From Rhabditoides inermis (Eukaryota > Nematoda > Chromadorea > Rhabditida > Rhabditidae), in contig CAWZYM010000183.1 of assembly GCA_963966185.1 (NCBI GenBank), positions 431,733 to 495,732 on the forward strand: DNA of 64,000 nt. Reading direction: 5' to 3'. Positions 10,090 to 23,937 of the stretch are shown here, in pieces (within the stretch, counting starts at the first letter, position 1; every line of letters begins with the position of its first letter). The translations under genes were made by a program, and so were the position numbers. The notes under the pieces were generated by a model. The model ran no database searches. It had not been told where the DNA came from and was given only the letters and a program-made list of their open reading frames with translations.

Positions 10090-13000
10090 CAAATAACAAG
10101 CAACCCCACTATATTTGACTCTCAGAATGAACAAAATGCCGACATATGCCGGTCAGACTGCGGTTATGCAACGATGTTTGAAGTCGGTTGATAGTAGTGT
10201 TGTTTTAGACCATTTCGCCCGTTTCGAGGACGTGCTCTCGGGAACCGAATGTTTGCAAATAACAATCAACCCCACTATATTTTACTCTCAGAATGAACAA
10301 AATGCCGACATATGCCGGTCAGACTGCGGTTATCCAACGATGTTAGAAGTCGGTTGACAGTAGGGTTGTTTTAGGCCATTTCGCGCGTTCTGAGGACGTG
10401 CCCTAGAGAACCAACTGAATGCAAAGAACAATCAACCACACTATTCATTACTTCAGAAAAATCAAAATGCCGATATATGCCGGTCAGACTGCGGTTATGC
10501 AAGGATGTTTGAAGTCGGTTGATAGTAGTGTTGTTTTAGACCATTTCGCCCGTTTCGAGGACGTGCCCTCGGGAAACGAATGTTTGCAAATAACAATCAA
10601 CCCCACTATATTTTACTCTCAGAATAAACAAAATGCCGACATATGCCGGTCAGACTGCGGTTATCCAACGATGTTAGAAGTCGGTTGACAGTAGGGTTGT
10701 TTTAGGCCATTTTGCGCGTTCTGAGGACGTGCCCTAGAGAACCAACTGAATGCAAAGAACTATCAACTACACTATTCATTACTTCAGAAAAATCAAAATG
10801 CCGACATATGCCGGTCAGACTGCGGTTATCCAACGATGTTTGAAGTCGGTTGATAGTAGTGTTGTTTTAGACCATTTCGCCCGTTTCGAGGACGTGCTCT
10901 CGGGAACCGAGTGTTTGCAAATAACAATCAACCCCACAATTTTTTCACTCTCAGAATAATCAAAATGCCGACATATGCCGGTCAGACTGCGGTTATCCAA
11001 CGATGTTAGAAGTCGGTTGACAGTAGGGTTGTTTTAGGCCATTTCGCGCGTTCTGAGGACGTGCCCTAGAGAACCAACTGAATGCAAAGAACTATCAACT
11101 ACACTATTCATTACTTCAGAAAAATCAAAATGCCGACATATGCCGGTCAGACTGCGGTTATCCAACGATGTTTGAAGTCGGTTGACAGTAGTGTTGTTTT
11201 AGGCCATTTCGCGGGTTTTGAGGACGTGCCGTAGAGAACCAACTGAATTCAAAGAACAATCAACTACACTATTCATTACTTCAGAAAAATCAAAATGCCG
11301 ATATATGCCGGTCAGACTGCGGTTATGCAACGATGTTTGAAGTCGGTTGATAGTAGTGTTGTTTTAGACCATTTCGCCCGTTTCGAGGACGTGCCCTCGG
11401 GAAACGAATGTTTGCAAATAACAATCAACCCCACTATATTTGACTCTCAGAATGAACAAAATGCCGACATATGCCGGTCAGACTGCGGTTATCCAACGAT
11501 GTTAGAAGTCGGTTGACAGTAGGGTTGTTTTAGGCCATTTCGCGCGTTCTGAGGACGTGCCCTAGAGAACCAACTGAATGCAAAGAACTATCAACTACAC
11601 TATTCATTACTTCAGAAAAATCAAAATGCCGACATATGCCGGTCAGACTGCGGTTATGCAACGATGTTTGAAGTCGGTTGATAGTAGTGTTGTTTTAGAC
11701 CATTTCGCCCGTTTCGAGGACGTGCCCTCGGGAAACGAATGTTTGCAAATAACAATCAACCCCACTATATTTGACTCTCAGAATGAACAAAATGCCGATA
11801 TATGCCGGTCAGACTGCGGTTATGCAACGATGTTTGAAGTCGGTTGATAGTAGTGTTGTTTTAGACCATTTCGCCCGTTTCGAGGACGTGCCCTCGGGAA
11901 ACGAATGTTTGCAAATAACAATCAACCCCACTATATTTGACTCTCAGAATGAACAAAATGCCGACATATGCCGGTCAGACTGCGGTTATGCAACGATGTT
12001 TGAAGTCGGTTGATAGTAGTGTTGTTTTAGACCATTTCGCCCGTTTCGAGGACGTGCCCTCGGGAAACGAATGTTTGCAAATAACAATCAACCCCACTAT
12101 ATTTGACTCTCAGAATGAACAAAATGCCGACATATGCCGGTCAGACTGCGGTTATGCAACGATGTTTGAAGTCGGTTGATAGTAGTGTTGTTTTAGACCA
12201 TTTCGCCCGTTTCGAGGACGTGCTCTCGGGAACCGAATGTTTGCAAATAACAATCAACCCCACTATATTTTACTCTCAGAATGAACAAAATGCCGACATA
12301 TGCCGGTCAGACAGCGGTTATCCAACGATGTTAGAAGTCGGTTGACAGTAGGGTTGTTTTAGGCCATTTCGCGCGTTCTGAGGACGTGCCCTAGAGAACC
12401 AACTGAATGCAAAGAACAATCAACGACACTATTCATTACTTCAGAAAAATCAAAATGCCGATATATGCCGGTCAGACTGCGGTTATGCAAGGATGTTTGA
12501 AGTCGGTTGATAGTAGTGTTGTTTTAGACCATTTCGCCCGTTTCGAGGACGTGCCCTCGGGAAACGAATGTTTGCAAATAACAATCAACCCCACTATATT
12601 TTACTCTCAGAATAAACAAAATGCCGACATATGCCGGTCAGACTGCGGTTATCCAACGTTGTTAGAAGTCGGTTGACAGTAGGGTTGTTTTAGGCCATTT
12701 CGCGCGTTCTGAGGACGTGCCCTAGAGAACCAACTGAATGCAAAGAACTATCAACTACACTATTCATTACTTCAGAAAAATCAAAATGCCGACATATGCC
12801 GGTCAGACTGCGGTTATCCAACGATGTTTGAAGTCGGTTGATAGTAGTGTTGTTTTAGACCATTTCGCCCGTTTCGAGGACGTGCTCTCGGGAACCGAAT
12901 GTTTGCAAATAACAATCAACCCCACAATTTTTTCACTCTCAGAATAATCAAAATGCCGACATATGCCGGTCAGACTGCGGTTATCCAACGATGTTAGAAG

Positions 13001-16000
13001 TCGGTTGACAGTAGGGTTGTTTTAGGCCATTTCGCGCGTTCTGAGGACGTGCCCTAGAGAACCAACTGAATGCAAAGAACTATCAACTACACTATTCATT
13101 ACTTCAGAAAAATCAAAATGCCGACATATGCCGGTCAGACTGCGGTTATGCAACGATGTTTGAAGTCGGTTGATAGTAGTGTTGTTTTAGACCATTTCGC
13201 CCGATTCGAGGACGTGCCCTCGGGAAACGAATGTTTGCAAATAACAATCAACCCCACTATATTTGACTCTCAGAATGAACAAAATGCCGACATATGCCGG
13301 TCAGACTGCGGTTATGCAACGATGTTTGAAGTCGGTTGATAGTAGTGTTGTTTTAGACCATTTCGCCCGTTTCGAGGACGTGCCCTCGGGAAACGAATGT
13401 TTGCAAATAACAAGCAACCCCACTATATTTGACTCTCAGAATGAACAAAATGCCGACATATGCCGGTCAGACTGCGGTTATGCAACGATGTTTGAAGTCG
13501 GTTGATAGTAGTGTTGTTTTAGACCATTTCGCCCGTTTCGAGGACGTGCCCTCGGGAAACGAATGTTTGCAAATAACAATCAACCCCACTATATTTGACT
13601 CTCAGAATGAACAAAATGCCGACATATGCCGGTCAGACTGCGGTTATGCAACGATGTTTGAAGTCGGTTGATAGTAGTGTTGTTTTAGACCATTTCGCCC
13701 GTTTCGAGGACGTGCCCTCGGGAAACGAATGTTTGCAAATAACAAGCAACCCCACTATATTTGACTCTCAGAATGAACAAAATGCCGACATATGCCGGTC
13801 AGACTGCGGTTATGCAACGATGTTTGAAGTCGGTTGATAGTAGTGTTGTTTTAGACCATTTCGCCCGTTTCGAGGACGTGCTCTCGGGAACCGAATGTTT
13901 GCAAATAACAATCAACCCCACTATATTTTACTCTCAGAATGAACAAAATGCCGACATATGCCGGTCAGACTGCGGTTATCCAACGATGTTAGAAGTCGGT
14001 TGACAGTAGGGTTGTTTTAGGCCATTTCGCGCGTTCTGAGGACGTGCCCTAGAGAACCAACTGAATGCAAAGAACAATCAACCACACTATTCATTACTTC
14101 AGAAAAATCAAAATGCCGATATATGCCGGTCAGACTGCGGTTATGCAAGGATGTTTGAAGTCGGTTGATAGTAGTGTTGTTTTAGACCATTTCGCCCGTT
14201 TCGAGGACGTGCCCTCGGGAAACGAATGTTTGCAAATAACAATCAACCCCACTATATTTTACTCTCAGAATAAACAAAATGCCGACATATGCCGGTCAGA
14301 CTGCGGTTATCCAACGATGTTAGAAGTCGGTTGACAGTAGGGTTGTTTTAGGCCATTTTGCGCGTTCTGAGGACGTGCCCTAGAGAACCAACTGAATGCA
14401 AAGAACTATCAACTACACTATTCATTACTTCAGAAAAATCAAAATGCCGACATATGCCGGTCAGACTGCGGTTATCCAACGATGTTTGAAGTCGGTTGAT
14501 AGTAGTGTTGTTTTAGACCATTTCGCCCGTTTCGAGGACGTGCTCTCGGGAACCGAGTGTTTGCAAATAACAATCAACCCCACAATTTTTTCACTCTCAG
14601 AATAATCAAAATGCCGACATATGCCGGTCAGACTGCGGTTATCCAACGATGTTAGAAGTCGGTTGACAGTAGGGTTGTTTTAGGCCATTTCGCGCGTTCT
14701 GAGGACGTGCCCTAGAGAACCAACTGAATGCAAAGAACTATCAACTACACTATTCATTACTTCAGAAAAATCAAAATGCCGACATATGCCGGTCAGACTG
14801 CGGTTATCCAACGATGTTTGAAGTCGGTTGACAGTAGTGTTGTTTTAGGCCATTTCGCGGGTTTTGAGGACGTGCCGTAGAGAACCAACTGAATTCAAAG
14901 AACAATCAACTACACTATTCATTACTTCAGAAAAATCAAAATGCCGATATATGCCGGTCAGACTGCGGTTATGCAACGATGTTTGAAGTCGGTTGATAGT
15001 AGTGTTGTTTTAGACCATTTCGCCCGTTTCGAGGACGTGCCCTCGGGAAACGAATGTTTGCAAATAACAATCAACCCCACTATATTTTACTCTCAAAATA
15101 AACAAAATGCCGACATATGCCGGTCAGACTGCGGTTATCCAACGATGTTAGAAGTCGGTTGACAGTAGGGTTGTTTTAGGTCATTTCGCGCGTTCTGAGG
15201 ACGTGCCCTAGAGAACCAACTGAATGCAAAGAACTATCAACTACACTATTCATTACTTCAGAAAAATCAAAATGCCGACATATGCCGGTCAGACTGCGGT
15301 TATCCAACGATGTTTGAAGTCGGTTGATAGTAGTGTTGTTTTAGACCATTTCGCCCGTTTCGAGGACGTGCTCTCGGGAACCGAATGTTTGCAAAAAACA
15401 ATCAACCCCACATTTTTTTACTCTCAGAATAATCAAAATGCCGACATATGCCGGTCAGACTGCGGTTATCCAACGATGTTTGAAGTCGGTTGACAGTAGG
15501 GTTGTTTTAGACCATGTCGCGCGTTTCGAGGACGTGCCATCGGGAACCAACTGAATGCAAAGAACTATCAACTACACTATTCAATACTTCAGAAAAATCA
15601 AACTGCCGACATATGCCGGTCAGACTGCGGTTATCCAACGATGTTTGAAGTCGGTTGATAGTAGTGTTGTTTTAGACCATTTCGCCCGTTTCGAGGACGT
15701 GCTCTCGGGAACCGAATGTTTGCAAATAACAATCAACCCCACATTTTTTTACTCTCAGAATAATCAAATAGCCGACATATGCCGGTCAGACTGCGGTTAT
15801 CCAACGATGTTTGAAGTCGGTTGACAGTATGGTTGTTTTAGACCATGTCGCGCGTTTCGAGGACGTGCCATCGGGAACCGAATTTTGCAAATAACAATAA
15901 ACCCCACATTATGTTACTCTCAGAAAGAAAAAAATGCCGACTTATGCCGGTCAGACTGCGGTTATCCAACGATGTTTGAAGTCGGTTGATAGTAGTGTTG

Positions 16001-19000
16001 TTTTAGACCATTTCGCCCGTTTCGAGGACGTGCTCTCGGGAACCGAATGTTTGCAAATAACAATCAACCCCACATTTTTTCACTCTCAGAATAATCAAAA
16101 TGCCGGCATATGCCGGTCAGACTGCGGTTATCCAACGATGTTTGAAGTCGGTTGACAGTAGGGTTGTTTTAGGCCATTTCGCGCGTTCTGAGGACGTGCC
16201 CTAGAGAACCACTGAATGCAAAGAACTATCAACCACACTTTTCATCACTTTTAGAATAATCAAAATGCCGCTCTATGCCGGTCAGACTGCGGTTATGCAA
16301 CGATGTTTGAAGTCGGTTGATAGTAGTGTTGTTTTAGACCATTTCGCCCGTTTCGAGGACGTGCTCTCGGGAACCGAATGTTTGCAAATAACAATCAACC
16401 CCACTATATTTTACTCTCAGAATGAACAAAATGCCGACATATGCCGGTCAGACTGCGGTTATCCAACGATGTTAGAAGTCGGTTGACAGTAGGGTTGTTT
16501 TAGGCCATTTCGCGCGTTCTGAGGACGTGCCCTAGAGAACCAACTGAATGCAAAGAACTATCAACTACACTATTCATTACTTCAGAAAAATCAAAATGCC
16601 GACATATGCCGGTCAGACTGCGGTTATCCAACGATGTTTGAAGTCGGTTGATAGTAGTGTTGTTTTAGACCATTTCGCCCGTTTCGAGGACGTGCTCTCG
16701 GGAACCGAATGTTTGCAAAAAACAATCAACCCCACATTTTTTTACTCTCAGAATAATCAAAATGCCGACATATGCCGGTCAGACTGCGGTTATCCAACGA
16801 TGTTTGAAGTCGGTTGACAGTAGGGTTGTTTTAGACCATGTCGCGCGTTTCGAGGACGTGCCATCGGGAACCAACTGAATGCAAAGAACTATCAACTACA
16901 CTATTCAATACTTCAGAAAAATCAAACTGCCGACATATGCCGGTCAGACTGCGGTTATCCAACGATGTTTGAAGTCGGTTGATAGTAGTGTTGTTTTAGA
17001 CCATTTCGCCCGTTTCGAGGACGTGCTCTCGGGAACCGAATGTTTGCAAATAACAATCAACCCCACATTTTTTCACTCTCAGAATAATCAAATAGCCGAC
17101 ATATGCCGGTCAGACTGCGGTTATCCAACGATGTTTGAAGTCGGTTGACAGTATGGTTGTTTTAGACCATGTCGCGCGTTTCGAGGACGTGCCATCGGGA
17201 AACGAATGTTTGCAAATAACAATCAACCCCACAATTTTTTCACTCTCAGAATAATCAAAATGCCGACATATGCCGGTCAGACTGCGGTTATCCAACGATG
17301 TTAGAAGTCGGTTGACAGTAGGGTTGTTTTAGGCCATTTCGCGCGTTCTGAGGACGTGCCCTAGAGAACCAACTGAATGCAAAGAACTATCAACTACACT
17401 ATTCATTACTTCAGAAAAATCAAAATGCCGACATATGCCGGTCAGACTGCGGTTATCCAACGATGTTTGAAGTCGGTTGACAGTAGTGTTGTTTTAGGCC
17501 ATTTCGCGGGTTTTGAGGACGTGCCGTAGAGAACCAACTGAATTCAAAGAACAATCAACTACACTATTCATTACTTCAGAAAAATCAAAATGCCGATATA
17601 TGCCGGTCAGACTGCGGTTATGCAACGATGTTTGAAGTCGGTTGATAGTAGTGTTGTTTTAGACCATTTCGCCCGTTTCGAGGACGTGCCCTCGGGAAAC
17701 GAATGTTTGCAAATAACAATCAACCCCACTATATTTTACTCTCAAAATAAACAAAATGCCGACATATGCCGGTCAGACTGCGGTTATCCAACGATGTTAG
17801 AAGTCGGTTGACAGTAGGGTTGTTTTAGGTCATTTCGCGCGTTCTGAGGACGTGCCCTAGAGAACCAACTGAATGCAAAGAACTATCAACTACACTATTC
17901 ATTACTTCAGAAAAATCAAAATGCCGACATATGCCGGTCAGACTGCGGTTATCCAACGATGTTTGAAGTCGGTTGATAGTAGTGTTGTTTTAGACCATTT
18001 CGCCCGTTTCGAGGACGTGCTCTCGGGAACCGAATGTTTGCAAAAAACAATCAACCCCACATTTTTTTACTCTCAGAATAATCAAAATGCCGACATATGC
18101 CGGTCAGACTGCGGTTATCCAACGATGTGTGAAGTCGGTTGACAGTAGGGTTGTTTTAGACCATGTCGCGCGTTTCGAGGACGTGCCATCGGGAACCAAC
18201 TGAATGCAAAGAACTATCAACTACACTATTCAATACTTCAGAAAAATCAAACTGCCGACATATGCCGGTCAGACTGCGGTTATCCAACGATGTTTGAAGT
18301 CGGTTGATAGTAGTGTTGTTTTAGACCATTTCGCCCGTTTCGAGGACGTGCTCTCGGGAACCGAATGTTTGCAAATAACAATCAACCCCACATTTTTTTA
18401 CTCTCAGAATAATCAAATAGCCGACATATGCCGGTCAGACTGCGGTTATCCAACGATGTTTGAAGTCGGTTGACAGTATGGTTGTTTTAGACCATGTCGC
18501 GCGTTTCGAGGACGTGCCATCGGGAACCGAATTTTGCAAATAACAGTAAACCCCACATTATGTTACTCTCAGAAAGAAAAAAAATGCCGACTTATGCCGG
18601 TCAGACTGCGGTTATCCAACGATGTTTGAAGTCGGTTGATAGTAGTGTTGTTTTAGACCATTTCGCCCGTTTCGAGGACGTGCTCTCGGGAACCGAATGT
18701 TTGCAAATAACAATCAACCCCACATTTTTTCACTCTCAGAATAATCAAAATGCCGGCATATGCCGGTCAGACTGCGGTTATCCAACGATGTTTGAAGTCG
18801 GTTGACAGTAGGGTTGTTTTAGGCCATTTCGCGCGTTCTGAGGACGTGCCCTAGAGAACCACTGAATGCAAAGAACTATCAACCACACTTTTCATCACTT
18901 TTAGAATAATCAAAATGCCGCTCTATGCCGGTCAGACTGCGGTTATGCAACGATGTTTGAAGTAGGTTGACAGTAGTGTTGTTTTAGACCATTTCGCCCG

Positions 19001-19530
19001 TTTTGAGGACTTGCCCTCGGGAACCGAATGTTTGTAAATAACAATCAACCCCACATTATTTTACTTACAGAATGAACAAAATGCCGACATATGCCGGTCA
19101 GACTGCGGTTATCCAACGATGTTTGAAGTCGGTTGACAGTAGGGTTGTTTTAGGCCATTTCGCGCGTTCTGAGGACGTGCCCTAGAGAACCAACTGAATG
19201 CAAAGAACTTTCAACTACACTATTCATTACTTCAGAAAAATCAAAATGCCGACATATGCCGGTCAGACTGCGGTTATCCAACGATGTTTGAAGTCGGTTG
19301 ATAGTAGTGTTGTTTTAGGCCATTTCGCGGGTTTTGAGGACGTGCCGTAGAGAACCAACAGGATCCAAAGAACAATCAACCACACTATTCATTACTTCAG
19401 AAAAATCAAAATGCCGATATATGCCGGTCAGACTGCGGTTATGCAACGATGTTTGAAGTCGGTTGATAGTAGTGTTGTTTTAGACCATTTCGCCCGTTTC
19501 GAGGACGTGCCCTCGGGAAACGAATGTTTG
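10090..19530 (+). repeat. 9.6-kb segmental duplication, copy 2 (~9.44 kb)
   Basis: This is the tandem partner of 483-10089. Shared rare variants include GTTGTTAGAAG (3050/12657), TTTGTAAATAAC (9591/19032), GATGTGTGAAG (8696/18127-18137 area) and AACAGTAAACCCC (9102/18543). Copy 2 has one extra A monomer in the run near 13.6 kb. It lacks two monomers corresponding to about 6.7-7.0 kb of copy 1. Past 19530 the order no longer follows copy 1. Confidence 0.88.
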
Positions 19531-20687
19531 CAAATAACAATCAACCCCACTATATTTTACTCTCAAAATAAACAAAATGCCGACATATGCCGGTCAGACT
19601 GCGGTTATCCAACGATGTTAGAAGTCGGTTGACAGTAGGGTTGTTTTAGGCCATTTCGCGCGTTCTGAGGACGTGCCCTAGAGAACCAACTGAATGCAAA
19701 GAACTATCAACTACACTATTCATTACTTCAGAAAAATCAAAATGCCGACATATGCCGGTCAGACTGCGGTTATCCAACGATGTTTGAAGTCGGTTGATAG
19801 TAGTGTTGTTTTAGACCATTTCGCCCGTTTCGAGGACGTGCTCTCGGGAACCGAATATTTGCAAATAACAATCAACCCCACTATATTTGACTCTCAGAAT
19901 GAACAAAATGCCGACATATGCCGGTCAGACTGCGGTTATGCAACGATGTTTGAAGTCGGTTGATAGTAGTGTTGTTTTAGACCATTTCGCCCGTTTCGAG
20001 GACGTGCCTTCGGGAAACGAATGTTTGCAAATAACAATCAACCCCACTATATTTGACTCTCAGAATGAACAAAATGCCGACATATGCCGGTCAGACTGCG
20101 GTTATGCAATGATGTTTGAAGTCGGTTGATAGTAGTGTTGTTTTAGACCATTTCGCCCGTTTCGAGGACGTGCTCTCGGGAACCGAATGTTTGCAAATAA
20201 CAATCAACCCCACTATATTTTACTCTCAGAATGAACAAAATGCCGACATATGCCGGTCAGACTGCGGTTATCCAACGATGTTAGAAGTCGGTTGACAGTA
20301 GGGTTGTTTTAGGCCATTTCGCGCGTTCTGAGGACGTGCCCTAGAGAACCAACTGAATGCAAAGAACAATCAACCACACTATTCGTTACTTCAGAAAAAT
20401 CAAAATGCCGATATATGCCGGTCAGACTGCGGTTATGCAAGGATGTTTGAAGTCGGTTGATAGTAGTGTTGTTTTGGACCATTTCGCCCGTTTCGAGGAC
20501 GTGCCCTCGGGAAACGAATGTTTGCAAATAACAATCAACCCCACTATATTTTACTCTCAGAATAAACAAAATGCCGACATATGCCGGTCAGACTGCGGTT
20601 ATCCAACGATGTTAGAAGTCGGTTGACAGTAGGGTTGTTTTAGGCCATTTCGCGCGTTCTGAGGACGTGCCCTAGAGAACCTACTGA
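19531..20687 (+). repeat. Transitional satellite segment between duplicated blocks
   Basis: A mixed order of B, A and B units resembles the 10.1-10.7 kb interval but carries its own point changes, such as CCGAATATTTGC at about 19852, GCAATGATG at about 20107 and TTTTGGACC at about 20472. No gene or other element is present. Confidence 0.8.
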
Positions 20688-23600
20688 ATGCAAAGAACTA
20701 TCAACTACACTATTCAATACTTCAGAAAAATCAAACTGCCGACATATGATGGTCAGACTGCGGTTATCCAACGATGTTTGAAGTCGGTTGATAGTAGTGT
20801 TGTTTTAGACCATTTCGCCCGTTTCGAGGACGTGCTCTCGGGAACCGAATGTTTGCAAATAACAATCAACCCCACATTTTTTTACTCTCAGAATAATCAA
20901 AATGCCGCCATATGCCGGTCAGACTGCGGTTATCCAACGATGTTTGAAGTCGGTTGACAGTATGGTTGTTTTAGACCATGTCGCGCGTTTCGAGGACGTG
21001 CCATCGGGAACCGAATTTTGCAAATAACAATCAACCCCACATTATTTTACTCTCAGAAAGAAAAAAAATGCCGACTTATGCCTGTCAGACTGCGGTTATC
21101 CAACGATGTTTGAAGTCGGTTGATAGTAGTGTTGTTTTAGACCATTTCGCCCGTTTCGAGGACGTGCTCTCGGGAACCGAATGTTTGCAAATAACAATCA
21201 ACTCCACATTTTTTCACTCTCAGAACAATCAAAATGCCGACATATGCCGGTCAGACTGCGGTTATCCAACGATGTTTGAAGTCGGTTGACAGTAGGGTTG
21301 TTTTAGGCCATTTCGCGCGTTCTGAGGACGTGCCCTAGAGAACCACTGAATGCAAAGAACTATCAACCACACTTTTCATCACTTTTAGAATAATCAAAAT
21401 GCCGCTCTATGCCGGTCAGACTGCGGTTATGCAACGATGTTTGAAGTAGGTTGACAGTAGTGTTGTTTTAGACCATTTCGCCCGTTTTGAGGACGTGCCC
21501 TCGGGAACCGAATGTTTGCAAATAACAATCAACCCCACATTATTTTACTTACAGAATGAACAAAATGCCGACATATGCCGGTCAGACTGCGGTTATCCAA
21601 CGATGTTTGAAGTCGGTTGACAGTAGGGTTGTTTTAGGCCATTTCGCGCGTTCTGAGGACGTGCCCTAGAAAACCAACTGAATGCAAAAAACTTTCAACT
21701 ACACTATTCATTACTTCAAAAAAATCAAAATGCCGACATATGCCGGTCAGACTGCGGTTATCCAACGATGTTTGAAGTCGGTTGATAGTAGTGTTGTTTT
21801 AGGCCATTTCGCGGGTTTTGAGGACGTGCCGTAGAGAACCAACAGGATCCAAAGAACAATCAACCACACTATTCATTACTTCAGAAAAATCAAAATGCCG
21901 ATATATGCCGGTCAGACTGCGGTTATGCAACGATGTTTGAAGTCGGTTGATAGTAGTGTTGTTTTAGACCATTTCGCCCGTTTCGAGGACGTGCCCTCGG
22001 GAAACGAATGTTTGCAAATAACAATCAACCCCACTATATTTTACTCTCAAAATAAACAAAATGCCGACATATGCCGGTCAGACTGCGGTTATCCAACGAT
22101 GTTAGAAGTCGGTTGACAGTAGGGTTGTTTTAGGCCATTTCGCGCGTTCTGAGGACGTGCCCTAGAGAACCAACTGAATGCAAAGAACTATCAACTACAC
22201 TATTCATTACTTCAGAAAAATCAAAATGCCGACATATGCCGGTCAGACTGCGGTTATCCAACGATGTTTGAAGTAGGTTGATAGTAATGTTGTTTTAGAC
22301 CATTTCGCCCGTTTCGAGGGCGTGCTCTCGGGAACCGAATGTTTGCAAAAAACAATCAAACCCACATTTTTTTACTCTCAGAATAATCAAAATGCCGACA
22401 TATGCCGGTCAGACTGCGGTTATCCAACGATGTTTGAAGTCGGTTGACAGTAGGGTTGTTTTAGACCATGTCGCGCGTTTCGAGGACGTGCCATCGGGAA
22501 CCAACTGAATGCAAAGAACTATCAACTACACTATTCAATACTTCAGAAAAATCAAACTGCCGACATATGCCGGTCAGACTGCGGTTATCCAACGATGTTT
22601 GAAGTCGGTTGATAGTAGTGTTGTTTTAGACCATTTCGCCCGTTTCGAGGACGTGCTCTCGGGAACCGAATGTTTGCAAATAACAATCAACCCCACATTT
22701 TTTTACTCTCAGAATAATCAAAATGCCGACATATGCCGGTCAGACTGCGGTTATCCAACGATGTTTGAAGTCGGTTGACAGTATGGTTGTTTTAGACCAT
22801 GTCGCGCGTTTCGAGGACGTGCCATCGGGAACCGAATTTTGCAAATAACAATCAACCCCACATTATTTTACTCTCAGAAAGAAAAAAAATGCCGACTTAT
22901 GCCGGTCAGACTGCGGTTATCCAACGATGTTTGAAGTCGGTTGATAGTAGTGTTGTTTTAGACCATTTCGCCCGTTTCGAGGACGTGCTCTCGGGAACCG
23001 AATGTTTGCAAATAACAATCAACCCCACATTTTTTCACTCTCAGAATAATCAAAATGCCGACATATGCCGGTCAGACTGCGGTTATCCAACGATGTTTGA
23101 AGTCGGTTGACAGTAGGGTTGTTTTAGGCCATTTCGCGCGTTCTGAGGACGTGCCCTAGAGAACCACTGAATGCAAAGAACTATCAACCACACTTTTCAT
23201 CACTTTTAGAATAATCAAAATGCCGCTCTATGCCGGTCAGACTGCGGTTATGCAACGATGTTTGAAGTAGGTTGACAGTAGTGTTGTTTTAGACCATTTC
23301 GCCCGTTTTGAGGACGTGCCCTCGGGAACCGAATGTTTGCAAATAACAATCAACCCCACATTATTTTACTTACAGAATGAACAAAATGCCGACATATGCC
23401 GGTCAGACTGCGGTTATCCAACGATGTTTGAAGTCGGTTGACAGTAGGGTTGTTTTAGGCCATTTCGCGCGTTCTGAGGACGTGCCCTAGAGAACCAACT
23501 GAATGCAAAGAACTTTCAACTACACTATTCATTACTTCAGAAAAATCAAAATGCCGACATATGCCGGTCAGACTGCGGTTATCCAACGATGTTTGAAGTC

Positions 23601-23937
23601 GGTTGATAGTAGTGTTGTTTTAGGCCATTTCGCGGGTTTTGAGGACGTGCCGTAGAGAACCAACAGGATCCAAAGAACAATCAACCACACTATTCATTAC
23701 TTCAGAAAAATCAAAATGCCGATAAATGCCGGTCAGACTGCGGTTATGCAACGATGTTTGAAGTCGGTTTATAGTAGTGTTGTTTTAGACCATTTCGCCC
23801 GTTTCGAGGACGTGCCCTCGGGAAACGAATGTTTGCAAATAACAATCAACCCCACTATATTTTACTCTCAGAATGAACAAAATGCCGACTTATGCCGGTC
23901 AGACTGCGGTTATCCAACGATGTTAGAAGTCGGTTGA
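20688..23937 (+). repeat. 11-mer HOR, 1821 bp, two tandem copies
   Basis: Equivalent monomers lie 1821 bp apart: 20688/22509, 20978/22799 and 21895/23716. The order is C/B mosaic-derived A, C, A, D, E, B, B' and then A/B units. Copies differ by small changes, for example TGATGGTCAG at about 20748 against TGCCGGTCAG, and ATGCCTGTC at about 21079 against ATGCCGGTC. Confidence 0.83.
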
